Shown here: one piece after another, positions 1 through 6,975 of the stretch
Layout: the number at the start of each line of letters is the position of its first letter
Numbering within the stretch: position 1 is the first letter of the stretch
Origin: GCA-020343675 sp964462945
GTDB lineage: Bacteria; Planctomycetota; Phycisphaerae; Sedimentisphaerales; Anaerobacaceae
DNA: 15,790 nucleotides
Direction of reading: 5' to 3'
Assembly: GCA_964462945.1 (NCBI GenBank)
Contig: CAYWZW010000100.1
Span: forward strand, 1-15,790
Notes under the pieces: model-generated
Databases searched by the model: none
What the model saw: the letters and a program-made list of their open reading frames with translations, nothing else
Told to the model about the DNA's origin: nothing
Position numbers and translations under genes: made by a program

Positions 1-1
1 G

Positions 2-289
2 GACATCGGTATCGCCAGCAACGCTGCCGAGCCGCTATATGTCGCCGTTTCCAACGTCGCGGGCCAGCCAGCGGTGGTAGTCCATCCTGATCCGAGTGCG
101 GCAACGATAACCACCTGGACGGAGTGGGTGATTCCGCTTCAGTCGCTTGCCGACAAGGGCATCAACTTGAAGGATGTTGACAGAATCGCGATTGGTCTGG
201 GCACCAAAGGCAATATGACAGCGCCCGGCGGCTCGGGCAAGATATACATCGACGACATTCGCCTGAATCGGCCAAGGCCGGCTCCTTAG
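2..289 (+). CDS. C-terminal fragment of a secreted LamG/carbohydrate-binding-like protein
   Basis: The frame is open from base 2, so this is the 3' end of a gene that begins outside the window; no start is claimed. About 95 residues are visible, rich in beta-prone stretches: EPLYVAVSNVAGQPAVVV, then TWTEWVIPLQ, then DRIAIGLGTKGN, ending with GGSGKIYIDDIRLNRPR. This tail closely resembles, from memory, the terminal module of large secreted planctomycete proteins that carry LamG or discoidin-like domains. The IDDIRL ending is typical of jelly-roll carbohydrate-binding folds. The gene at the other edge of the window (from 14908) belongs to the same broad class. Function beyond extracellular glycan or surface binding cannot be read from this fragment. 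A strong terminator follows 47 bases after the stop. Confidence 0.7.
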   Translation, partial: DIGIASNAAEPLYVAVSNVAGQPAVVVHPDPSAATITTWTEWVIPLQSLADKGINLKDVDRIAIGLGTKGNMTAPGGSGKIYIDDIRLNRPRPAP

Positions 290-335
290 AACAAAGCCGC
301 GTCGGCGGCAGCGACATTTAAATTCGTGTCATTTC

Positions 336-372
336 GGGGCCTATCTCGATTGATTCGGCATAGGCCCCTTTT
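336..372 (+). terminator. Rho-independent terminator
   Basis: A perfect 9-bp GC-rich stem (GGGGCCTAT at 336-344, ATAGGCCCC at 360-368) with a 15-base loop is followed directly by TTTT (369-372). It closes the gene ending at 289 and insulates the sigma-factor operon that starts at 563. Confidence 0.88.
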
Positions 373-420
373 CTACCTCTCGCCGGTTTCTCGTATCTCG
401 TCTGCAACAGGCCTGGCACG

Positions 421-435
421 TGGTGAAATTCACCA
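421..435. promoter_or_regulatory. 15-bp palindrome upstream of the sigma operon
   Basis: TGGTGAA-A-TTCACCA is a perfect dyad around a central A. It sits about 100 bases upstream of the candidate sigma promoter and about 50 bases after the preceding terminator. The shape fits a dimeric repressor or activator site, but no cognate regulator is identifiable. Confidence 0.3.
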
Positions 436-519
436 TCCCAGTGGAATTGAATTGACCCAAAAGAGCTAATCTGCAATCATATTCCGCGATTTGGCCTTAT
501 TTCCGCCCTGTTTGTCTGA

Positions 520-547
520 GGAACTTTTTGTGGCCGTATTGGTCTAA
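520..547 (+). promoter_or_regulatory. Candidate ECF (sigma-E-like) promoter of the sigma operon
   Basis: GGAACTT at 520-526, a 16-base spacer and TCTAA at 543-547 (within GGTCTAA) match the classical RpoE consensus of enterobacteria in sequence and spacing. Transcription would begin near 553, inside the Shine-Dalgarno of the following gene, giving a leader of only about ten bases before the TTG at 563. A likely reading is that the ECF factor transcribes its own operon. That the planctomycete factor shares the E. coli consensus is an inference. Confidence 0.5.
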
Positions 548-550
548 CTG

Positions 551-556
551 AGGAGA
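551..556 (+). promoter_or_regulatory. Ribosome binding site deciding the TTG start of the sigma gene
   Basis: AGGAGA lies 6 bases before TTG at 563. The first in-frame ATG (587) has no purine-rich site in front of it, so TTG is preferred. Confidence 0.6.
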
Positions 557-562
557 AAGGCT

Positions 563-1204
563 TTGACGGAAGCCGCAAACACCGACATGAGGCGCCAACA
601 GGCTGCCAATGAGTGTATCGGCAATGACGATGCCTTGCTGATTGAGCTGTCTCGGCAGGGAGATTCTGCGGCAACAGAACGGCTAATTCTTAAGTATCAA
701 AATCGTGTTTACAACACTGTGCTGAAAATATGTGGGGATCCCGACGATGCTGCGGAACTCACGCAGGAAACCTTTGTCAAAATAATAGAGAATCTAAGGA
801 AGTTCGAGGGACGAAGCAGTTTTTATACGTGGGCGTTCAGAATAGCCGTAAACCTGACCCTGAACTACTGCCAAAGGAATGCCAAGCTGGTAGTCAGATC
901 GCTGGATATCGAGGAAGAACAACGCAGCAGCCAGGCAAGGCACGCGATGAAGGAGCTGCTGAGCGATGACAGCTCACCTGACCCGGCGGCGCTGGCTCAG
1001 AATAAGGAGCTGCACGAGATCGCGCTCAAGGCGCTGGCCAGGTTGGACGAGGCACAGAAAGCTGTGCTCGTGTTACGGGATATCGAAGGTATGAGTTATG
1101 CCCGGATTGCGGAAGCGTTGGGCATCGAAATAGGCACGGTCAGAAGCAGATTGAGTCGGGCCAGAACGAAGCTGAGAGATATTTTGGAGGCCATTTTGGA
1201 ATGA
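563..1204 (+). CDS. ECF-family RNA polymerase sigma factor (sigma-70 group 4)
   Basis: The 213-residue product directs RNA polymerase to a specific promoter class. Region 2 (about residues 40-106) includes DDAAELTQETFVKI and the FYTWAFRIAVNL segment that contacts the -10 element. Region 4 (about 154-206) includes the helix-turn-helix EGMSYARIAEALGIEIGTV followed by RSRLSRARTKLR. The linker is somewhat long and acidic. The start is TTG, chosen for the well-placed AGGAGA; an ATG at 587 would trim eight residues outside the conserved core. The stop overlaps the next gene in an ATGA arrangement, so the two are translationally coupled, which is typical of a sigma and its anti-sigma. A sigma-E-like promoter directly upstream suggests autoregulation. 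The subgroup and target genes cannot be named from sequence alone. Confidence 0.93.
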   Translation: MTEAANTDMRRQQAANECIGNDDALLIELSRQGDSAATERLILKYQNRVYNTVLKICGDPDDAAELTQETFVKIIENLRKFEGRSSFYTWAFRIAVNLTLNYCQRNAKLVVRSLDIEEEQRSSQARHAMKELLSDDSSPDPAALAQNKELHEIALKALARLDEAQKAVLVLRDIEGMSYARIAEALGIEIGTVRSRLSRARTKLRDILEAILE

Positions 1205-2238
1205 AAGAGAATTCGGACAAGAACAGATACGCTGCAAATCCGCGTATTGACGAATGGCTCAATAGCTTCATTGATGGTGAGCTCCCGGCCGCACAGCAGG
1301 CCCAAGTCGAACGCCTGATAACCGACGATGCTCAGATTGCACGGCGGCTGCGGCAACTGCAACGGTGTAAGATGCTGGTGGGCTCTCTGCCGTATGCCGA
1401 GGTCCCGGCGGAGGTGTCGGAGGGCATTAAGGCCTCATTGGCCAAGATGACAATGCCGGATGAGAAACGGGCTTTTGGCGAGCGGGCGGGAAATCGCCGG
1501 GACGGCCTACGCCAGAGACACGTGCTGGTTCGCAGGGTCTTATCCGCCGCAGCCATAATCGGGCTGGCCGCTGTTCTGGCGGTGGTGATTTACACGATTC
1601 TTACCCCGCAGACCGGCCCGGAAAGGCCGCTTGCCGTGGAGAACAAGCAGGGTCCTGGAGAAGCCGAGGGGGCAAAAGCGGGACCCGGCGCAGTGGCTGT
1701 GTTGGGACTCAGCGGCAGGCTTGAATTGAAAACAGATGACGTGGCTGCTGTTAGTGCTTTTGTCAAGAACGAGTTGGAGGACAGCGGGTTTTTGGACTCA
1801 GCCAGTCCTGCCGGCCGACAGGATAGACGCATCTACTCTCTAAGCTGCAGCAGGAAGGACCTGCACTTACTGTTGGCTCGCCTGGAGACTATATGGCCCG
1901 AGCTTGAATCGGCGGCGTTGTTCGTCAACACAGAAGTGTTTGGCGAGCCGGTTGTCATTAACGCCGTTACGACTCAGCAAATAGCCCAAATTGCCGAGCA
2001 GAATACTATAGAGAAACGTATCGAAGTAGCAAAAGATCTTGCTGCCTTAAATGATATAGCTGTGCGTCTGCCGGGCGGGCCAATTCTATCGGCGATAGAA
2101 GGTGGGAAGAAAGACCTGGTCCGCCAATGGCGACTGCCAAAACCCGTCGAGACCGGGGGCAAAGAGCCAAGTAGAAGACCGCCGACCCGGACGGAAGGCC
2201 AGGAAACCGTTCGCCTGACTATTATAGTGAATTGGTAG
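1201..2238 (+). CDS. Membrane-spanning anti-sigma-factor-like protein
   Basis: A 345-residue single-pass membrane protein, probably the inhibitor of the ECF factor it overlaps by four bases. The N-terminal 60 residues (IDEWLNSFIDGELPAAQQAQ, then a helical LITDDAQIARRLRQLQ) resemble the cytoplasmic anti-sigma domain of planctomycetes and proteobacteria. The HxxxCxxC zinc ligands of the ZAS type are absent: a single Cys (residue 56) is present in this part. One hydrophobic segment spans about 113-135. The outer part (about 165-310) is a folded, unrecognised domain that may sense a signal; the tail (310-335) is Pro/Arg/Lys-rich. Role is inferred from gene position, N-terminal motif and topology. 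No catalytic motif is visible. Confidence 0.75.
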   Translation: MKENSDKNRYAANPRIDEWLNSFIDGELPAAQQAQVERLITDDAQIARRLRQLQRCKMLVGSLPYAEVPAEVSEGIKASLAKMTMPDEKRAFGERAGNRRDGLRQRHVLVRRVLSAAAIIGLAAVLAVVIYTILTPQTGPERPLAVENKQGPGEAEGAKAGPGAVAVLGLSGRLELKTDDVAAVSAFVKNELEDSGFLDSASPAGRQDRRIYSLSCSRKDLHLLLARLETIWPELESAALFVNTEVFGEPVVINAVTTQQIAQIAEQNTIEKRIEVAKDLAALNDIAVRLPGGPILSAIEGGKKDLVRQWRLPKPVETGGKEPSRRPPTRTEGQETVRLTIIVNW

Positions 2239-2240
2239 GA

Positions 2241-2780
2241 ATGCTTGAGATACACAGGTGCTGTCTGGTGGTTGTTGACGTGCAGGGTAAGCTGGCGCAG
2301 TTGATGCACGGCAAGGAGGTTTTGTTTAAGAACATTCAAATCCTTATCCAGGCCGCCAAGGTCCTGGATATTCCAATCCTATGGTGTCAGCAGTGCCCTG
2401 CTGCTCTGGGGCCGACGGTCCCGGAGATCGCAGAGCTTCTTGCCGGCAATGAGCCGATAAACAAATCTGCCTTCAGTTGCTGCGGCGTCGAGACGTTCAG
2501 CAGCAGGCTGAACGAGCTGGGGCGGGACCAGATTCTGCTGTGCGGCATCGAAACACACGTCTGCATTTATCAGACAGCCGTTGACTTGCTTCGGAAGGGC
2601 TTCTGCGTGGACGTGGCTGCAGATGCCGTCTCCTCAAGAACATTGGATAACAAGCAAATCGCGATACGGAGGATGGCCGCCGAGGGCGCCAATGTCACTT
2701 CTATCGAAATGGCCCTGTTCGAGCTGCTCCGGACCGCCGAACATCCTCAATTCAGACAAATCGCCAAGCTGATAAAGTAA
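2241..2780 (+). CDS. Isochorismatase-family cysteine hydrolase (YcaC-like)
   Basis: A 179-residue cytosolic hydrolase of the isochorismatase-like superfamily. The expected catalytic triad is visible: Asp13 in LVVVDVQGK, Lys75 in EPINKSAFSC and Cys108 in LLCGIETHVCIYQTA. The cis-peptide region before the Cys is also conserved. Members cleave isochorismate, nicotinamide or small amides and carbamates; nothing here fixes the substrate, and the sequence lacks added domains such as the carrier domain of EntB. The ATG at 2241 follows the anti-sigma stop by two bases and gives the usual MLEI-type start; a TTG at 2232 would add three residues. The gene is almost certainly translated from the sigma/anti-sigma transcript. 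Its link to that signalling pair is unexplained. Confidence 0.87.
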   Translation: MLEIHRCCLVVVDVQGKLAQLMHGKEVLFKNIQILIQAAKVLDIPILWCQQCPAALGPTVPEIAELLAGNEPINKSAFSCCGVETFSSRLNELGRDQILLCGIETHVCIYQTAVDLLRKGFCVDVAADAVSSRTLDNKQIAIRRMAAEGANVTSIEMALFELLRTAEHPQFRQIAKLIK

Positions 2781-2809
2781 CTTCGCCGTTCTTTTCCCCC
2801 GTGTTATTC

Positions 2810-2882
2810 CAGTTTTTTGTGCATTCTTGGTGCTGAAACATGGGATTTGAAAAAAACTGCAAAAATTTTTACTTTTTTTTTC
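2810..2882. other. AT-rich gap with an inverted repeat, upstream of the blaI-type promoter
   Basis: CAGTTTTTT (2810-2818) pairs with AAAAAACTG (2851-2859) across a 32-base loop, followed by AAAAATTTTT (2862-2871) and a run of nine T (2873-2881). It may end the sigma operon, although the loop is too long for a standard terminator. It may instead act as an A/T-rich UP element for the promoter that begins at 2883. Confidence 0.3.
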
Positions 2883-2933
2883 TTGACGTACTCTATATAT
2901 GTAGAATACACTCTAATTATATAGAATAAGGAG
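2883..2933 (+). promoter_or_regulatory. Promoter with tandem operator-like repeats, BlaI/M56 operon
   Basis: TTGACG (2883-2888) and TACACT (2907-2912), 18 bases apart, form a plausible housekeeping promoter. Two 20-base near-identical direct repeats abut each other at 2890-2909 and 2910-2929 (shared core ACTCTA...TAGAATA). Each centre is an imperfect dyad of the form TCTA-N6-TAGA; the first matches its own reverse complement at 12 of 14 bases. The second repeat runs into the Shine-Dalgarno AAGGAG (2928-2933). Repressor dimers here would block polymerase and ribosome-site transcription, as known for BlaI/MecI operators. Confidence 0.6.
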
Positions 2934-2941
2934 TTCGAGAT

Positions 2942-3397
2942 ATGGCGAAATCGAAAAAAATCAAAGGCCGCCCAGAAGAAAAATTCACCGTGGAGCTCAC
3001 GGAAGCCGAATGGGAAATTATGAAAGTAGTTTGGGAAAAGCAGCCCTGTGCAGCGGGCACGGTCCAGGAGACGCTGGCCAAGAGCAGGGACCGGGCCTAC
3101 AGCACGGTGAAGACCACGATGGACAGAATGGCTGAAAAAGGGTTTTTAGAAATCGAGAGAATCCGCAACCTTCAGCTATTCAAGTCCTGCATCAGTGAAA
3201 TTGACGCCAAACGAGGCGAATTCCGCAAGATGCTCAAGCGCGCCTTCGATGGGGCCTTGACGCCAATGATGCAATTCCTGGTCGAACACGAAGGTCTCTC
3301 AAAAGAAGAGGCATCCCAATTACGAACGATGGTTGAAAAGCAGAACAAAGAAGGCGGAAGAAAGGAAAAGGCGAGAAATGAACCATCTAATCAATAA
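2942..3397 (+). CDS. BlaI/MecI/CopY-family transcriptional repressor
   Basis: A 151-residue DNA-binding protein. The N-terminal winged helix-turn-helix is clear: LTEAEWEIMKVVWEK (about residues 19-33), then TVQETLAKS, and the recognition helix region AYSTVKTTMDRMAEKGFLE. The C-terminal half (about 90-140) is the helical dimerisation part, with EGLSKEEASQLRTMVEK. In staphylococci BlaI represses until the M56 peptidase BlaR1 triggers its cleavage. The same pairing is seen here: the gene overlaps the M56 peptidase gene by 20 bases. AAGGAG eight bases before the ATG supports the start. The tail is unusually rich in Lys/Glu. Tandem operator-like repeats in its promoter indicate autorepression. It is unlikely to concern beta-lactams here, since the partner lacks the penicillin-binding domain. 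Confidence 0.93.
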   Translation: MAKSKKIKGRPEEKFTVELTEAEWEIMKVVWEKQPCAAGTVQETLAKSRDRAYSTVKTTMDRMAEKGFLEIERIRNLQLFKSCISEIDAKRGEFRKMLKRAFDGALTPMMQFLVEHEGLSKEEASQLRTMVEKQNKEGGRKEKARNEPSNQ

Positions 3398-6300
3398 TCT
3401 CATCAGTGTTCTTAACGGTCTGGGCAGCGGATTCTGTGATTATGCCGGGAGCATGTTCGTCCAGGCCGGCCTGCTGATTGTTGCTTTACTGATAATCGAC
3501 CTTCTGATACGAAAACGCGTCCGGGCGACTTTTCGGTATTGGATGTGGATGTTGGTGTTCGTCAAGCTGGTCTTGCCGCCAACATTGTCTCTGCCGACGG
3601 GGATTGGCTATTGGCTTGGCGATCACTTTGTTGCCGACCCTATTGCAGCACACCAGCCTGCCGATGTCACGCAGCTCGATCCTGTAGTTGAGACTGCGCC
3701 TCCGGTAATCGCACAAACCCCTTACGAGCCTGTCATTCCGGCTGTGTCTGATTCTCCGATAACAAGCGCACCTTCGGATTCACCCGTCGCGGCAAATCTG
3801 AACGCCCTGACCTGGCAGGGAATTCTCTTTGGCTTCTGGATTGTTGGTGTTTTGGTGATTACGGCTCTGCTGGTCCAGCGTATCTTTTTTGTTCGACGTC
3901 TGATGGCGCAAAGTGAACCTGTGAAGAATGGCTTAGTTCAGGTGCTCGATCAATGTCGCCGGCAGCTTGGACTTCGTCGAAATATACAGTTGAGGCTGTC
4001 GCATAACGTCGCCAGCCCTGCGGCTTGCGGATTGTTTCATCCGGCGATTCTCATGCCAAAGGGAATCGTCGAAAAACTATCACAAGAAAAACTCCGGGCG
4101 GTTTTGATCCACGAGCTGGCCCATATCAAAAGAGGCGATTTGTGGATCAATTGCGTGCAGACCTTTCTGCAAATCGCGTATTTCTACAATCCGCTTATTT
4201 GGCTGGCAAACGTAGTTGTTCGCAGAATCCGCGAGCAGGCCGTCGATGAAATGGTGCTGGTAGCACTTGGCGCGGAGGCTAAGAGCTACAGCAATACTCT
4301 CATAGACGTAGCTGAGATGGCATTTTCCCAACCGGCCCTTGGCCTGCGCCTCGTGGGCGTCGTCGAATCGAAAAAAGCTTTGCAGGGCAGGATCAGACGC
4401 ATGTTGGTCCAACCCATACCCAAGAGTGCAAGACTCGGAGCTCTTGGCGTGCTGACGGTACTGTTTTTTGGCGTGGTGTTATTGCCGATGGCAAGAGCAC
4501 AGAAACAGCCCGTTGACAACACTTCCGGCGTCTTGGATTCGGATAAGGATGGACTGGAGAATGGATTGGAGGCAGAGCTGGGCACGAATCCCAAGTCCTC
4601 CGATACCGACAGTGACGGACTTTCCGACTATGATGAATACTGCAAGTATCGTACAGATCCCACGAAGAAAGACAGTGACGGCGATGGCAAACCAGATGGT
4701 GATTGGGACGAACGGAGGGAATACGCTTATTCTATACGGGCTATTTGCGAAATCAGGCCCCCATCGAGCATGGACATGATTGACGATTTGTACCAGGATG
4801 CGCGTCCCGTTGAGAAGAAGGCATCGCTCGAGGACGCAAGAATAGTAGAAGTACTCATATTTCCTTTTGCAACGGCTCACGTATATGGTCAGCCATTTCC
4901 AAAAGAGAATCTTGATAAAGAGCTGAGAGAATACATCCAGCCTACCGCCTCGATGAATTTTTCACCTGAGATGATAGAAAACGTCAAGGGCATCGTTCAG
5001 GGTGCGGCGACCGACGTGGAAGCCATAGAGAAAATGCTGCGTTGGATGGATAGCGAAACCTCCCTGGTGACGGAAATGCCGCACTGGGAGTATCTGAACA
5101 TCATGGACGGCAAGATCGTCTGGCATAAGTCACTCGGGAGCCCGGAACGGGATAAACAGTTCCTTGAGACCAATTTCCTGGGCGATTCGATGTTCAAGAA
5201 GAAAGTGCATGGAACGTGCAGCTCGACGGCGATTTTGAGAGGCACGATGTTCCGTGCCGCGGGGCTGCCAACAAGGCTTATCCAGACCTTGCCGCTAATG
5301 ACGCGGTACTCGGAGGACCCTGAGCCTCTGGCTGACCAGCTCCGTATGCGGGAAATGGCTGACGGCTATGCCTGGGGCCCAGGCAATGGCGGCGCGAACC
5401 ATACGTACAACGAGGTTTTCCTGAACAACCGCTGGGTGCGCGTTGATAATTCCATAGGCACCGGTCCTTTTGTTGGAAACAAGCTGTTCGTCAAAGCCTG
5501 GTCGTCGGCAAGCTGGAACAACCTGAAGGAGGAATGGAACGATAAGCGTTGTTTCAGAGCCACACACGTCTCGGATGCGTATCCAAAGTATAAATCCGCA
5601 TCGACGAAAGTGGATATGGCTATCGAGGACGGGGGTTTGACAGTGACTAGGCAGCCTGATGGCGTTTTTGGAGCAGTGATCAGAATCTATAACAAAGGCT
5701 CACTGCCAAGCCCTCAGTTTGGCGTCAATTTTTATGCTGGAGATCCGGACAAAGGTGGAAGACTTCTTGCACAGCACGCCGCCGGCCCTATCATGCCCGG
5801 CGGGGACTGGGGAGAGTACAATCCTCATCTGGAGCTCAGGTCCGGCGAAGCTACCATCTTTGTAGTGATTGATCCGGACAATCGTGTGGATGAGTCAGAT
5901 GAGACGAACAATAAAGCCTCTAAAGTAATTCCGGAGAGACAACAGAAGCAATCGATTGAAATTGACACATCAAATAAACGAACGACGCAGACAGAAGCTA
6001 AAATGACTGCAAAAGAAAGAGAAAAAGTAGAAAGAAAAGTTTCAGAAGTTGATATCACGCCTGCAGATTTTGATATTCTCTTGGATAAGAAACGAGAGAT
6101 TTGCGCTCTCGTGGTTTCAATACATAACAAGAGTAGTCTCACTATCCCAAGATTTAAACTGAGGTTTTATAAGGGTGATCCAAGCGATAATCTGGATGAG
6201 GCGGGGAATGAACATGAAGGCTGGCATGGAGCGGGGCCCATTGAGCCCAGTAAGAAATGGGTCGAAGGTACGCGGGATTTTCATTTGCCAGATGGCCAAT

Positions 6301-6443
6301 ATGAGTTCAGCGTTTTTTTGGATTGTGACAATAATATTTCCGAGATTGACGAAGACAATAACCAGGCTGTATTGAAGGTCAGAATCGAGAACGGCCAGAT
6401 TGCCGATAAATCGGTTACATGCCCCGGCAACTCGAAAACTTGA
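3378..6443 (+). CDS. BlaR1-like M56 membrane metallopeptidase fused to Ca-loop repeats, transglutaminase-like and two CARDB domains
   Basis: A 1021-residue protein. Membrane helices lie near residues 26-44, 53-70, 147-170 and 354-373. Between the third and fourth is the M56 zinc peptidase: HELAH at 245-249 with EQAVDE at 286-291 as the usual third-ligand region. After the fourth helix come three Asp-rich calcium loops of thrombospondin type 3 form (DSDKDG from 387, DTDSDG, DSDGDG; to about 446). A transglutaminase-like fold follows, with Cys614 (GTCSSTA), His675 (ANHTYNEVF) and Asp690 (WVRVDNS) as the expected triad. Two CARDB-type beta-sandwiches close it (about 743-854 and 891-1005; both end in an ExDExNN signature). 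By BlaR1 topology the peptidase loop faces the cytosol and the C-terminal half lies outside. The start is ATG 3378, since an in-frame TTG at 3333 adds only charged residues. It is likely the signal-driven protease acting on the overlapping repressor. Confidence 0.88.
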   Translation: MNHLINNLISVLNGLGSGFCDYAGSMFVQAGLLIVALLIIDLLIRKRVRATFRYWMWMLVFVKLVLPPTLSLPTGIGYWLGDHFVADPIAAHQPADVTQLDPVVETAPPVIAQTPYEPVIPAVSDSPITSAPSDSPVAANLNALTWQGILFGFWIVGVLVITALLVQRIFFVRRLMAQSEPVKNGLVQVLDQCRRQLGLRRNIQLRLSHNVASPAACGLFHPAILMPKGIVEKLSQEKLRAVLIHELAHIKRGDLWINCVQTFLQIAYFYNPLIWLANVVVRRIREQAVDEMVLVALGAEAKSYSNTLIDVAEMAFSQPALGLRLVGVVESKKALQGRIRRMLVQPIPKSARLGALGVLTVLFFGVVLLPMARAQKQPVDNTSGVLDSDKDGLENGLEAELGTNPKSSDTDSDGLSDYDEYCKYRTDPTKKDSDGDGKPDGDWDERREYAYSIRAICEIRPPSSMDMIDDLYQDARPVEKKASLEDARIVEVLIFPFATAHVYGQPFPKENLDKELREYIQPTASMNFSPEMIENVKGIVQGAATDVEAIEKMLRWMDSETSLVTEMPHWEYLNIMDGKIVWHKSLGSPERDKQFLETNFLGDSMFKKKVHGTCSSTAILRGTMFRAAGLPTRLIQTLPLMTRYSEDPEPLADQLRMREMADGYAWGPGNGGANHTYNEVFLNNRWVRVDNSIGTGPFVGNKLFVKAWSSASWNNLKEEWNDKRCFRATHVSDAYPKYKSASTKVDMAIEDGGLTVTRQPDGVFGAVIRIYNKGSLPSPQFGVNFYAGDPDKGGRLLAQHAAGPIMPGGDWGEYNPHLELRSGEATIFVVIDPDNRVDESDETNNKASKVIPERQQKQSIEIDTSNKRTTQTEAKMTAKEREKVERKVSEVDITPADFDILLDKKREICALVVSIHNKSSLTIPRFKLRFYKGDPSDNLDEAGNEHEGWHGAGPIEPSKKWVEGTRDFHLPDGQYEFSVFLDCDNNISEIDEDNNQAVLKVRIENGQIADKSVTCPGNSKT

Positions 6444-6474
6444 AACTTGTTTCGGATCCAGGATTTAACGCCTC

Positions 6475-6598
6475 GTACAGGTTTCTATAAAAAACATTTT
6501 TTTCGCTGAAAAATAATGGTTCGCATTTGTTCACAAGCATGGAAAGCAAGGAATACCCTTGTTTCCGGGCCAAGAAACACGTTTTGAAAAACCTGTAC
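6475..6598. repeat. Inverted repeat enclosing hairpins in the convergent gap
   Basis: In the 206-base gap between the converging M56 and FmdB genes, GTACAGGTTT (6475-6484) is repeated inverted as AAACCTGTAC (6589-6598). Inside are TTTTTC-GCT-GAAAAA (6499-6513), a bulged stem GGAAAGCAAGG / CCTTGTTTCC (6541-6551 / 6557-6566), and nearby TGTTTC/GAAACA pairing. There is no classical GC-stem plus U-run terminator for either operon. The region could act as a bidirectional terminator or be a remnant repeat element. Confidence 0.4.
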
Positions 6599-6649
6599 AC
6601 GGCTTAGGATTTATATATTTGGACTTGCTTGGTTTGTGCAAAGATAAGC

Positions 6650-6970
6650 TTATGCTGACTTCTTTTTGCCTTTTGCGGCGGATTTGGGTTTTTCGGTGGG
6701 TTTTGACTCTTTGGTCTCGGTCTTCTTTTCCGAAGCGGGGGTTACAGGAGCTTTTTTCTCGCTCTCCGAGCCTTTCTTATAGCTGTCGCTACGATAGTCA
6801 GTCTGATAGAAGCCGGAGCCTTTGAAGATGATACCGGCCCCGGCCCCAATGAGCCGTTGCACGCCGAGCTTGCCGCACTTTGGGCATTTGCGGATCGGCT
6901 TGGCGGTTATGGCCTGGAATTGCTCGAACCGGCAGTCACAATTCTCACAGATATAGTCATACGTCGGCAT
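6650..6970 (-). CDS. FmdB-family zinc ribbon protein
   Basis: A 106-residue protein. The N-terminal zinc ribbon has the family start MPTYDY and two Cys pairs, C8-x2-C11 and C29-x2-C32, with GVQRLIGAGAGIIFKGSGFY following as in other FmdB/CxxC_CxxC_SSSS proteins. The last 45 residues are a low-complexity Lys/Glu/Ser/Ala tail, probably disordered. Family members are often called regulators of formamidase or methanogenesis operons, but a molecular role is not established. The start at 6970 is preferred because GGAG lies eight bases upstream; ATG 6976 would overlap the grpE stop and add two residues. It is the last gene of the chaperone cluster and coupled to grpE, which suggests a link to protein quality control or zinc-dependent folding, by inference only. 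Confidence 0.88.
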   Translation of the reverse strand: MPTYDYICENCDCRFEQFQAITAKPIRKCPKCGKLGVQRLIGAGAGIIFKGSGFYQTDYRSDSYKKGSESEKKAPVTPASEKKTETKESKPTEKPKSAAKGKKKSA

Positions 6971-6975
6971 AGCCA

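Noticed and set aside
3333..3377. TTG start extending the M56 protein by 15 residues
   Set aside because: The extra residues are nearly all charged, overlap the repressor gene further, and the ATG at 3378 leads directly into the first membrane segment region.
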